The translations under genes were made by a program, and so were the position numbers. From the NCBI GenBank assembly GCA_040757295.1, contig JBFLXH010000002.1:71024-135023 (forward strand): a stretch of 64,000 bases of DNA. The letters run 5' to 3'. Position 1 is the first letter of the stretch; each line of letters starts with the position of its first letter. Shown here piece after piece: positions 16,420 to 24,267 of the stretch. The DNA is from JAGXSE01 sp040757295 (GTDB lineage Bacteria > Bacillota > PH28-bin88). Under the pieces are notes generated by a model. The model searched no databases and was not told the DNA's origin. It was given only the letters and a program-made list of their open reading frames with translations.

Positions 16420-17049
16420 ATGACTCATTCACTTCATAGAGTAGGTACCAGGGAGAGCCTGCAAAGGGATTGGGTAATGCTGTGTATGCCTAGTAAAGAC
16501 ATCAACCATGTAGGGTCGGGTCCTAAATTAAGAAGGTTTTTGGAGTTGTGCCTAAAGAATGGTTGCGTCACTTTGGGGGATGCCCGAAAAGGCAACGCTT
16601 TTCACCAAGGCAGCCTGGAAAACATGATGAATAACATCGAAGACAGGGCGGTAGTAACTGCCAGTTTTAACAACAAAGATGCGGTAATCCAGATGTTAAG
16701 GGATTTGAAAGAAGAAGACCTGGGCCTATCTGTCGTAGTTTCCGGTTTGGTGGATGAGGTCGCGGATTGTTGCGCCAAGACGGGGTTAAGACACCATACT
16801 GTGCACCAATCCCTGGGGCGATGGGGCAGGACGGAAAAGCTTCCCCCGGAAGAGATTTTGGAGATTGCCACCATGTGTGGCCATGCCCTGGTAGCTGTGA
16901 ACTTCATCAATGAAATGATTGATGAAGTGAAAAAAGGAAAGATGACCTCCAAAGAAGCTGCTGATGAACTCTTTAAGCCCTGCATGTGCGGCATTTTTAA
17001 CACCGACAGGGCAGCCAAACTCATTGATGCAATTGTGGCAAAAGGCTGA
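16420..17049 (+). CDS. Cys/His-rich protein of unknown function, copy 1
   Basis: A protein of 209 aa beginning MTHSLHRVGT. I do not recognise the family. Residues shared with its paralogue at 17946-18566 include THSLHR, GDxRxGN, VVSGxxDxVxxCC, HTxHxSLGxxGxTEKLP, LEIxTMCGH and a C-terminal CxCGIxN. The conserved Cys and His (DCC, HTVH, MCGH, CMCG) could ligate an Fe-S cluster or a metal. It lies 3 bases after its Fe-S partner gene with an SD (AAAGGAGG) inside that gene's end, so the two products are probably made together and may form a complex. Confidence 0.78.
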   Translation: MTHSLHRVGTRESLQRDWVMLCMPSKDINHVGSGPKLRRFLELCLKNGCVTLGDARKGNAFHQGSLENMMNNIEDRAVVTASFNNKDAVIQMLRDLKEEDLGLSVVVSGLVDEVADCCAKTGLRHHTVHQSLGRWGRTEKLPPEEILEIATMCGHALVAVNFINEMIDEVKKGKMTSKEAADELFKPCMCGIFNTDRAAKLIDAIVAKG

Positions 17050-17215
17050 CGAGTGGGGCTAAATACTCCCCCTGTGAGAATACAATTAAAAAAATAAAAT
17101 TAATAAAATTATATAGGCACCTCCCGAAATGATATCTAATTACTTAGGCAGTCAGCCAACAAACAGAGTTTTCTACACCAGCAATACCTAATTTATTTGT
17201 GAAAGGAGACATGAA

Positions 17216-17941
17216 ATGAGGATTGACGCGGAAAACTGTACCGGTTGCCAGGCTTGCCAACCATACTGTCCCATGGGCTGTATTATCTACGACGATAGTG
17301 AAGGAATCTGCAAAATTGATTTTGATGAGTGTGTTGAGTGCGGCATTTGTTTGCGGCCGGCAGTGTGTCCCACAGATGCTCTTTACCAGCAGGAGCTTGA
17401 TGAAAAGCGGCAGTTGCGCCAAGCTTTCTCAAACCCCTTAATACCCCACAAGACAACGTCAGTTCCTGGCAGAGGAACGGAGGAAATGAAAACTAATGAG
17501 GTAACAGCCCGTTTTAAGCGGGGCAGGGCCGGAGTTGCGGTTGAACTTGGCCGCCCGGGTACCGGAACCAGGTTTGCAGATGTGGAAAAAGTAGCTATGG
17601 CGGTAGCGAAGATTGGCATAAACTTTGAACCTCATAACCCGGTAACCCACCTGATGATCGATAAAACCACCGGCCGGATTAGGCCTGATGTTTTAGATGA
17701 AAAGGTGTTATCAGCGATTGTTGAGTTTGAGCTGGGCATTGACCAGTTAGAAGCTGCCCTAACGGCTATTAAGAATGTTGCGCCTACCCTTGACACAGTG
17801 TTCAGTTTGGACCTTGCTTGCCGCATGGACCCCGACAATACGGTACCAACTGAAGCAATTGCCCGGAAGGTTGGGTTTACTCCTTCCATTAATGGCAAGA
17901 CCAATGTAGGATTAGGCAGACCTTTAGCAAAGGAGGACTAA
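17216..17941 (+). CDS. Two-cluster 4Fe-4S protein with an unrecognised C-terminal domain, copy 2
   Basis: A paralogue (241 aa) of the protein at 15694-16416. The ferredoxin sites are CTGCQACQPYCP and CVECGICLRPAVCP, the second again with two extra residues. The C-terminal domain keeps GRGTEEMKTNEVTARFK, ELGRPG, EKVAMAVAK and ends in the identical GLGRPLAKED. Long divergent stretches between these blocks indicate an old duplication rather than a recent copy. ATG 17216 has AAAGGAG upstream. A 166-base AT-rich gap separates it from the first pair, and I see no promoter of quality in it. Confidence 0.8.
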   Translation: MRIDAENCTGCQACQPYCPMGCIIYDDSEGICKIDFDECVECGICLRPAVCPTDALYQQELDEKRQLRQAFSNPLIPHKTTSVPGRGTEEMKTNEVTARFKRGRAGVAVELGRPGTGTRFADVEKVAMAVAKIGINFEPHNPVTHLMIDKTTGRIRPDVLDEKVLSAIVEFELGIDQLEAALTAIKNVAPTLDTVFSLDLACRMDPDNTVPTEAIARKVGFTPSINGKTNVGLGRPLAKED

Positions 17942-17945
17942 GAAA

Positions 17946-18566
17946 ATGACACACAGTTTACACCGCCACGGGACGCCGGAAAACCTGGCAAATGACTTCG
18001 TGGTTTTCGCAATAGCAGCTCAAACCGTTAATGCTAAAGGTAGTGCTTCCGCCTTTGCGAAGTTCTTTGAAATCGTTCATAAATATAACCCTGTTTCCTG
18101 CGGCGATATGCGGACTGGCAACGAATTTGCCGTCGGCCTTGAGAAAATTCGCGCAGGATACCAGGACAACTCCATTGTCCATGCAGTGTTTACCGATAAG
18201 GAAATCGTGGCAAAAATCCTAAAAGAACTGGCCGAAGCAGAGCTGGGCCCCTCAATCGTGGTGTCCGGCATCCTAGACCATGTTGATGAGTGCTGTAAAA
18301 AGGCCGGCATTAAGCGGCATACCATCCACCATTCTCTTGGTATTCATGGCAAAACGGAAAAGCTGCCGGAGAACAAGGTCCTGGAGATAAGCACCATGTG
18401 CGGTCACGGTATGGTTGCCTTTAACCTGATTAAGCAGATGGCTGAGCAGGTTAAGGCAGGTAAGATTACAGCCGAAGCAGCCGCCAGGGAACTGGCTGCC
18501 CAATGCCATTGCGGTATTGTCAACCCGGTTAGAGGAGCAGAACTGTTAAAGGAAATGGCTAAGTAG
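17946..18566 (+). CDS. Cys/His-rich protein of unknown function, copy 2
   Basis: A paralogue (206 aa) of 16420-17049, starting MTHSLHRHGT and keeping every Cys/His landmark: DECCKKAG, HTIHHSLGIHGKTEKLP, EISTMCGHGMVAFN and CHCGIVN. It is soluble, without a signal peptide. The gene follows its Fe-S partner by 4 bases with an SD (GCAAAGGAGG) at the end of that gene. Retention of the whole pair twice, with the same order and spacing, suggests two related heteromeric enzymes or a hetero-oligomer with two kinds of each subunit. Confidence 0.78.
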   Translation: MTHSLHRHGTPENLANDFVVFAIAAQTVNAKGSASAFAKFFEIVHKYNPVSCGDMRTGNEFAVGLEKIRAGYQDNSIVHAVFTDKEIVAKILKELAEAELGPSIVVSGILDHVDECCKKAGIKRHTIHHSLGIHGKTEKLPENKVLEISTMCGHGMVAFNLIKQMAEQVKAGKITAEAAARELAAQCHCGIVNPVRGAELLKEMAK

Positions 18567-18603
18567 GAAGGTTGCTTGTTTAGTTGATCAGGGGGACCAG
18601 AGG

Positions 18604-18663
18604 GATGCCTTGGTGATTACCGGACTGCGCCTACCATTTAACAAGAAGGTGTCACCAGGCATC
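18604..18663 (+). repeat. Imperfect inverted repeat between the gene pairs and tctC
   Basis: GATGCCTTGGTGA (18604-18616) can pair with TCACCAGGCATC (18652-18663) with one bulged base. It is not followed by a T-run, so it is not a standard terminator; it may be a processing or regulatory hairpin in the transcript leading into tctC. Confidence 0.4.
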
Positions 18664-18794
18664 CAGTTACAGTTAATAACAGTCTTTTAAATTCTTGCTG
18701 TTTTTATTGAAGGGAGGAGTGCTTCAAAAAATAAATTGAGTTAATATTCTGGCGTTCTATCTGGGTTCTTCAAAACGAGGAGGGGTGAGACCAA

Positions 18795-19799
18795 ATGTAT
18801 AAAAAGAATTACAAGCTATTTCTGGTAGTAATTGCTATGGTGTTGATGGTAAGCGTAGCCTTAACCGGCTGTGGTACCAAGCAGGCTGAACAACCTAAGC
18901 AAGAAGCCCCTAAATACCCGGAAAGGCCGGTAGAAGTTATCGTTGGTTGGGGCGCTGGTGGCGGTACAGACGTTTTTGCCCGGTCCTTGACTAAGCCGCT
19001 TTCCAACATTTTAGGCCAGCCAATGCCTGTAAAGAACATGCCTGGCGCTTCAGCTACCGTTGCAGCTGATTATGTTGCGCAACAGCCTGCGGACGGGTAC
19101 ACTGTTTGGGCGATGACTTCAACCTGCTTACCTGTTAACGTGGCCCTCGGCCGAGCTCCCCATCCGGCAGACACTTATATCCCCGTTGCCCGGCTTCAGG
19201 ACGATGTAGGTATGCTCCACGTTAATGCTAATAGCCCGTTAAAGACCATCGAGGATGTAATTGAATATGCCAAGAAAAACAACTTGAAAGTTGGCGGAAC
19301 CGGCGCTGTTTCCCATGACGAGGTTGTAGTGGCTTTATGGGCGGATGCCGCGGGTATTCCGGTAACCTATGTTCCCTATGAAAGAGCTGGGGATATGCAT
19401 GCTGCTTTAATGGGCGGCCATATCGACGCGATGTATGAAGAAATGGGTCCCGTTGCCGGTTTGGTAAAAGCTGGTAATATCAAGCCGGTTCTGGCATTTT
19501 CCAAGTCCAAAATCAGAGGCTTTGACGATCTGCCGATTGCTCCCGATAAGGGTTGGAATATTACCTTGGGTCTGTGGCGGGGGATTATGGTCAAGAAAGG
19601 CACTCCGGATCACGTTGTAAAAGCCCTTCAGGCTGCTATCGAAAAGGCCAAGGATGACCCCGAATACAAAGCCATGGAAGCCGAAAGGTATCTTGACCTG
19701 GTGCCTGGATACCTGAAGGGTGATGACTTTAAAAAGAACATCGAAGACAGTATCAATACCTATATTTCAGCCCTTAAAAAGCTGGGCCATATTAAGTAG
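18795..19799 (+). CDS. tctC: TctC-type solute-binding lipoprotein
   Basis: Extracytoplasmic binding protein of a tripartite tricarboxylate transporter (334 aa). The lipoprotein signal peptide has the lipobox LTGC (Cys at residue 26). The mature protein has the family landmarks RPVEVIVGWGAGGGTDVFAR, DGYTVW and VGGTGAVSHDEV. These proteins bind carboxylates and related small anions. The start is ATG 18795 behind GAGGAGGGG. A GC-rich terminator hairpin separates it from tctB, a usual way of making more binding protein than membrane subunits. The ligand is unknown; neighbouring enzymes point to a small hydroxy- or dicarboxylate. Confidence 0.92.
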   Translation: MYKKNYKLFLVVIAMVLMVSVALTGCGTKQAEQPKQEAPKYPERPVEVIVGWGAGGGTDVFARSLTKPLSNILGQPMPVKNMPGASATVAADYVAQQPADGYTVWAMTSTCLPVNVALGRAPHPADTYIPVARLQDDVGMLHVNANSPLKTIEDVIEYAKKNNLKVGGTGAVSHDEVVVALWADAAGIPVTYVPYERAGDMHAALMGGHIDAMYEEMGPVAGLVKAGNIKPVLAFSKSKIRGFDDLPIAPDKGWNITLGLWRGIMVKKGTPDHVVKALQAAIEKAKDDPEYKAMEAERYLDLVPGYLKGDDFKKNIEDSINTYISALKKLGHIK

Positions 19800-19807
19800 T
19801 ATTTGCT

Positions 19808-19836
19808 GGGGAGGGGCTAACCCCTCCCCCATTTTT
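19808..19836 (+). terminator. Intercistronic terminator between tctC and tctB
   Basis: GGGGAGGGG-CTAA-CCCCTCCCC is a perfect 9-bp stem followed by ATTTTT. Partial read-through would lower tctB and tctA expression relative to tctC. Confidence 0.8.
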
Positions 19837-19858
19837 CAAATGAGGGAGGTGGCAGGCT

Positions 19859-20338
19859 GTGGTTATTGAGTTAATAATAGCGCTAGGAATCTTACTATTT
19901 TCAGGGCTGATGTTTTATGAAACTACCAAGTTTCCTCCCACAAGGTTCACAGATATAGGCCCGGAATACTGGCCGCAGATTGTTCTTGGCGGAATGATTC
20001 TTTTCTCGTTGATCTTACTTATCAGTATTTTTGCAAATAAACAGAAAATTGGCGAAGCCCCACCGGAAGAACCTAAACCATATCCTTTGAATTTCTGGTT
20101 TGCTATTGCCATTACGGTTTTTTATATCAAGGCTCTTCCCGTCGTTGGTTTTCCTATTGCAACTTTACTTTTTTTCATTGCGTTTTTGTGGCTGCTTAAA
20201 TACAGGTGTATAAAAAGCATATGTTTGGTGACAGTTGGTTCAACCATCCTTTTGGTCATGCTTTTCCCCCGGTTACTGTCAATCCCGCTGCCCAGGGGAA
20301 CTGGCCTTTTCCGAATGATTACCCTGTTCTTTTATTAA
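19859..20338 (+). CDS. tctB: TctB-type small membrane subunit
   Basis: Small integral membrane subunit (159 aa) of the tripartite tricarboxylate transporter. There are four hydrophobic segments, at about residues 3-20, 40-60, 80-100 and 105-145, and the family-like PEYWPQIVLGGMI after the first. GTG 19859 has GGGAGG about ten bases upstream. It lies between the binding protein and the large permease. Confidence 0.85.
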   Translation: MVIELIIALGILLFSGLMFYETTKFPPTRFTDIGPEYWPQIVLGGMILFSLILLISIFANKQKIGEAPPEEPKPYPLNFWFAIAITVFYIKALPVVGFPIATLLFFIAFLWLLKYRCIKSICLVTVGSTILLVMLFPRLLSIPLPRGTGLFRMITLFFY

Positions 20339-20368
20339 ATTAAAGTGTTTGGAAAGGAGGTCAGTTGC

Positions 20369-21871
20369 TTGAATGCATTATTTGCCGCATTAGTAAATTT
20401 ATTGGAACCGGCTAACCTTGCTGTTTTGGTGGGTGGCGTTTTCCTGGGGCTGTTGAGCGGCGCCACTCCCGGGATAAGCGGAACTATGATGGTTGTTCTA
20501 TTGATCCCGATTACCTACTCATTACCCGCCGATACCTCTTTTCTATTGCTGGCGGCTGTATATTGTGCTTCAGTATTTTCGGGCTCAATCAGCGCCATTT
20601 TGTTCCGTACCCCAGGGGCCCCTGAAGCAGTGGCTACAACACTTGATGGCTATGAGATGACCAAAAAAGGTAAGGCAGCTGAGGCCTTAGGGGTCTCGAT
20701 TTTTAGTTCGGCGACCGGAGGCCTGATTGGCACAATCATCCTGATCACCGTAGCTCCCCGCTTGGCCAAGGTTGCTTTAAAATTCGGCCCCACCGAGTAT
20801 TTTGCTTTGGCGATGGTAGGTTTAAGTGTTATTACAGTTTTAGGCGCCAGCAACATGGTCAAGGCAGTAATTTCCGGCTTGTTCGGTTTGTTCCTGGCTA
20901 CAATCGGGATTGACCCGACGGCAGGAGTTCCCCGCTTTACCTTTGGGATTGGGGCCCTGATGAGTGGTATGGAACTTGTTTCCGTCTTAATCGGTTTGTT
21001 CGCTATTTCGGAAGTGTTAAGGCGAGTCTTAGAGGACAATACAGTAAAACAGCAGGTAGGTAAAATTACCTCAACCTTACCAAATCTGCCTATGATCAAA
21101 AGGCTTTCTGGTACTATTTTCCGCTCGTCCTTAATTGGCACCTTTATTGGCATTTTGCCGGGGATCGGCGCCACCACCGCTGCAATGGTAGGATACAGCG
21201 AGGCTGTCAGGTGGTCCAAGCATCCAGAGAAATTTGGCACCGGTGTGGAGGAAGGCGTGGCAGCGCCCGAATCATCCAACAACGCTGCTGCTAATGGGGC
21301 TATGGTCCCGTTGTTGGCCCTTGGGATTCCAGGCAGCGCTACTACTGCTGTTCTGTTAGGAGCATTTATTCTCCACGGCATCCAGCCGGGACCCTTGCTG
21401 TTTTTTCAGCAGCCTTTGCTTGTCAATACCCTGTTTTTGGGGCTGTTTATTTCAAACTTCTTAATTCTGTTTATGGCTAAGCCTTTCATCAAAGGGTTTG
21501 CCAATATCATCCGCATTCCCTACTCTATTCTTGGCCCCTTAATCTTAATGCTGTGCATCCTTGGCACTTTTGCCATTCGCAACAATATTATGGACGTTTG
21601 GTTCGCCCTCCTGTTCGGTGTAATCGGTTATGTTTTGGAGAAGTACCATTTCCCTTTGGCGCCGATTATCCTGGGGCTGGTGTTGGGTGGAATGGCTGAA
21701 CAGGAACTGCGCCGTGCCTTAATCATGTCGGGCGGGAAATGGGGCGTCTTTTTGCAGAGCCCGATTGCCCTTTCATTATTAATTGCCGGAGCTGTTTTAA
21801 TGTTCTGGCCGGTAGTGGCAAAACTGGTTAAAGGCCAAAAGCAAAAGGGCACGGACCTGCCCGCGCAGTAA
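20369..21871 (+). CDS. tctA: TctA-type large permease subunit
   Basis: Large membrane subunit (500 aa) with about a dozen transmembrane helices. TctA signatures are GLLSGATPGISGTM near the N-terminus, the related internal GILPGIGATTAAMVGY, GTGVEEGVAAPESSNNAAANGA and LGIPGSATTAVLLGA. The start is set at TTG 20369, eight bases after AAGGAGG (20354-20360); the GTG 20345 of the longer frame has no SD. With TctB and TctC it forms a secondary, ion-driven uptake system. Confidence 0.92.
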   Translation: MNALFAALVNLLEPANLAVLVGGVFLGLLSGATPGISGTMMVVLLIPITYSLPADTSFLLLAAVYCASVFSGSISAILFRTPGAPEAVATTLDGYEMTKKGKAAEALGVSIFSSATGGLIGTIILITVAPRLAKVALKFGPTEYFALAMVGLSVITVLGASNMVKAVISGLFGLFLATIGIDPTAGVPRFTFGIGALMSGMELVSVLIGLFAISEVLRRVLEDNTVKQQVGKITSTLPNLPMIKRLSGTIFRSSLIGTFIGILPGIGATTAAMVGYSEAVRWSKHPEKFGTGVEEGVAAPESSNNAAANGAMVPLLALGIPGSATTAVLLGAFILHGIQPGPLLFFQQPLLVNTLFLGLFISNFLILFMAKPFIKGFANIIRIPYSILGPLILMLCILGTFAIRNNIMDVWFALLFGVIGYVLEKYHFPLAPIILGLVLGGMAEQELRRALIMSGGKWGVFLQSPIALSLLIAGAVLMFWPVVAKLVKGQKQKGTDLPAQ

Positions 21872-21875
21872 AGCT

Positions 21876-21920
21876 TTTTTGGCCTCCTGGCGACTCAGGA
21901 GGCCAAAAAGCCTGCTTTTT
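21876..21920 (+). terminator. Intrinsic terminator after tctA
   Basis: TTTTGGCCTCCTG-GCGACT-CAGGAGGCCAAAA forms a 13-bp stem just after the tctA stop, followed shortly by CTTTTT. It is symmetric enough to work in both directions. Confidence 0.85.
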
Positions 21921-21964
21921 GATTGGACTTCTAAAAAAGGCCCTTTTATTTTGGAAAACATGCC

Positions 21965-21994
21965 TTGACAATGCTGGGGCAAATTGGATAAACT
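21965..21994 (+). promoter_or_regulatory. Promoter of ilvC
   Basis: A consensus TTGACA at 21965-21970 and TAAACT at 21989-21994 are 18 bases apart, about 50 bases before the ATG. I see no T-box or other leader structure, which many ilv genes of Firmicutes have. Confidence 0.6.
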
Positions 21995-22042
21995 AAGCTG
22001 AAATTAAGCTATTTGCTAAGATATTTTAAGGAGGAGAACTAT

Positions 22043-23044
22043 ATGCCAAAAATCTATTACGATCACGATGCCGATTTAGCCCTGCTGAAAGGTAAGACGA
22101 TAGCTGTTTTGGGTTACGGCAGCCAGGGGCATGCTCAGGCCCAAAACCTGAAGGACAGCGGTTTTGATGTTGTTGTGGGGCTTCGGAAGGACAGCGCCAG
22201 CTGGGCCAAAGCCGAAAAAGCAGGGTTGAAAGTTGCTGCAGTTTCCGAGGCTTGTGCCGCTGCCCAAATAATTCAGGTATTGCTCCCTGATGAAGTCCAA
22301 GCCGAAGTTTATCAGGAGGAAATATTACCCCATCTAACCGAAGGCAAAACCCTAATGTTTTCCCACGGGTTTAATATACATTTTAATCAGATCCAACCGC
22401 CCAAAAATGTAGATGTTTTTATGGTCGCCCCTAAAAGCCCGGGACACCTGCTTCGCTGGATGTTTGAAGAGGGGAAAGGGGTGCCGGCGCTGGTGGCCGT
22501 TCACCAGGATTATTCCGGTAAGGCCAAGGACGTGGCCCTGGCATACGCTAAAGCCATCGGCTCTACCAAGGCAGGGGTATTCGAGACGACCTTTGCCGAA
22601 GAAACAGAAACTGATCTCTTTGGGGAACAGTGTGTGTTAACTGGCGGCTTGTCGGCGCTTATTAAAGCGGGTTTTGAAACTCTGGTGGAAGCTGGTTACG
22701 CTCCGGAAATGGCTTATTTTGAGTGCCTGCACGAAATGAAACTTATAGTTGACCTGGTGTATGAAGGCGGTCTGGACTTCATGCGCTACTCTGTCAGTAA
22801 TACTTGCGAATACGGCGACTATACCCGCGGCCCGCGGATCATTACCGAGGAAACCCGTCAAGAGATGAAAAAGATCCTAAAAGAAATCCAAAACGGCGAG
22901 TTTGCCAGGGAATGGGTCCTGGAAAATAAAGCCAACCGCCCCGTATTTAACGCACTGCGGAAGCGGGAAAAGGAACACCAGATCGAAGTAGTTGGTGCCC
23001 AGCTCCGGGCTATGATGCCTTGGTTAAAAAGAGAGCGAGATTAG
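22043..23044 (+). CDS. ilvC: Ketol-acid reductoisomerase
   Basis: Class I KARI of 333 aa. The N-terminal NADPH domain has GYGSQGHAQAQNLKDSG and the phosphate-binding loop GLRKDSASW. The C-terminal knotted domain has ETDLFGEQ with the metal-binding Asp/Glu, and ECLHEMKLIVDLVYEGG. Canonically it makes dihydroxy-acids for valine and isoleucine. Two features are odd: it stands alone, without ilvBN, ilvD or leu genes, and the active-site segment usually near KGPGHxVRxxY reads KSPGHLLRWMF. ATG 22043 has AAGGAGG upstream. It may be an ordinary isolated ilvC or a divergent copy serving the surrounding pathway. Confidence 0.88.
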   Translation: MPKIYYDHDADLALLKGKTIAVLGYGSQGHAQAQNLKDSGFDVVVGLRKDSASWAKAEKAGLKVAAVSEACAAAQIIQVLLPDEVQAEVYQEEILPHLTEGKTLMFSHGFNIHFNQIQPPKNVDVFMVAPKSPGHLLRWMFEEGKGVPALVAVHQDYSGKAKDVALAYAKAIGSTKAGVFETTFAEETETDLFGEQCVLTGGLSALIKAGFETLVEAGYAPEMAYFECLHEMKLIVDLVYEGGLDFMRYSVSNTCEYGDYTRGPRIITEETRQEMKKILKEIQNGEFAREWVLENKANRPVFNALRKREKEHQIEVVGAQLRAMMPWLKRERD

Positions 23045-23093
23045 TATTGGGATAACAAGTAGTTTTTGAAAAAATAGTTTACATTTTTTTTGC

Positions 23094-23119
23094 AAGCCAG
23101 GTTAGCCTGGCTTATTTTT
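23094..23119 (+). terminator. Intrinsic terminator after ilvC
   Basis: AAGCCAGG-TTAG-CCTGGCTT is an 8-bp perfect stem followed by ATTTTT. Confidence 0.85.
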
Positions 23120-23144
23120 AGCAGCAAGCCGAGGGGGTGATTTT

Positions 23145-24188
23145 TTGATAGACTTAAGGAGCGACACAGTGACCCAGCCGACAGAGAAAATGCGGGCAGC
23201 CATGTATACGGCGGTTGTCGGCGATGACATTTTGGGCGAAGACCCTACTGTCAAAAAATTAGAGGAGCTGGCGGCCCAAATTTTCGGCAAGGAAGCCGGC
23301 TTATTCGTTACCTCAGGCACCATGGCCAATCAAATAGCGGTTATGGTCTATAGCCGGATTGGCGATGAAGTGATTGTGGGCAAAGATACCCATATCTTTA
23401 ATCTCGAGGTAGGCGGGCTGTCAGCCTTAAGCGGTGTTCAACCTCGGCCTATCGAAGTGGTCAACGGCTATTATGACCCTGCCGTTGTGCAGGCGAATGT
23501 CCGTCCCCAAGGTGTGCAGTCTCCAGACACCTGCCTCATCTGTATTGAGAATACATATAACCTGAACAAAGGGCTGCCAGTAACTTTGGAAAACATTGAA
23601 GAAGTATGCGCTGTGGGAAGAGAATACCATATCCCGGTATACATGGACGGGGCCAGGATTTTTAATGCCGCCGCAGCTTTAGGCATCGGTGTGCAGGAGT
23701 TGACCGGACCCGTCGATTCTTTACAGGTTTGCCTGACCAAAGGATTGGCGGCGCCCTTTGGCTCAGTCTTGGTTGGTTCCGCCGAGTTTATCCATAAAGC
23801 CAGGAAGATGAAGCAAAGAATTGGCGGGGGAATGCGCCAAGCCGGGATTATGGCTGCAGCAGGCATTGTAGCCTTGGAGGAAATGGTGCACAGATTGCCC
23901 GAAGACCATCATCGTGCCAAAACCTTGGCAAAAATGCTCCTAGAGGTAGATCAGGACTTGTTAAACATTAAAGATGTTCAGACAAACATTATTGCTATCG
24001 ACATAGCCCACTGGGGTGTAGATGGAGATATCTTTGTCAAGGAACTGCTGGCCCGAGGCATTAAGATTAAAAAGATCGGCAGGACGGCTTTCAGGCTGGT
24101 TACCCACTGCCAAATAAGAGAAGAAGACTTGCCAGTGGTAGCTCAGGCAGTGGCTGAAGTTCAAGAACAATTCCGGAAGACAAGTTGA
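23145..24188 (+). CDS. ltaE: Low-specificity L-threonine aldolase
   Basis: PLP enzyme of 347 aa that cleaves threonine (or allo-threonine) to glycine and acetaldehyde. It begins MIDLRSDTVTQPTEKMR as in the family. The PLP Lys is in CLTKGLAAPFGS (about residue 205), and other marks are TSGTMANQIA and HMDGAR-like YMDGARIFNAA. It starts at TTG 23145 behind a G-rich SD. Seventy-nine bases downstream is a class V aminotransferase, so glycine and glyoxylate metabolism is a reasonable reading of the pair. Confidence 0.9.
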   Translation: MIDLRSDTVTQPTEKMRAAMYTAVVGDDILGEDPTVKKLEELAAQIFGKEAGLFVTSGTMANQIAVMVYSRIGDEVIVGKDTHIFNLEVGGLSALSGVQPRPIEVVNGYYDPAVVQANVRPQGVQSPDTCLICIENTYNLNKGLPVTLENIEEVCAVGREYHIPVYMDGARIFNAAAALGIGVQELTGPVDSLQVCLTKGLAAPFGSVLVGSAEFIHKARKMKQRIGGGMRQAGIMAAAGIVALEEMVHRLPEDHHRAKTLAKMLLEVDQDLLNIKDVQTNIIAIDIAHWGVDGDIFVKELLARGIKIKKIGRTAFRLVTHCQIREEDLPVVAQAVAEVQEQFRKTS

Positions 24189-24267
24189 CGGTTTTAGGAA
24201 TATTTGCGGCAGCAAAAACTGTGCAGCAGTAAGGGAGAATAGAATTACGGGCAAGGAGGTCATTAAA

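Noticed and set aside
21921..22042. T-box or other riboswitch before ilvC
   Set aside because: Only a sigma-A promoter and a short leader are present; no T-box sequence or terminator/antiterminator pair.
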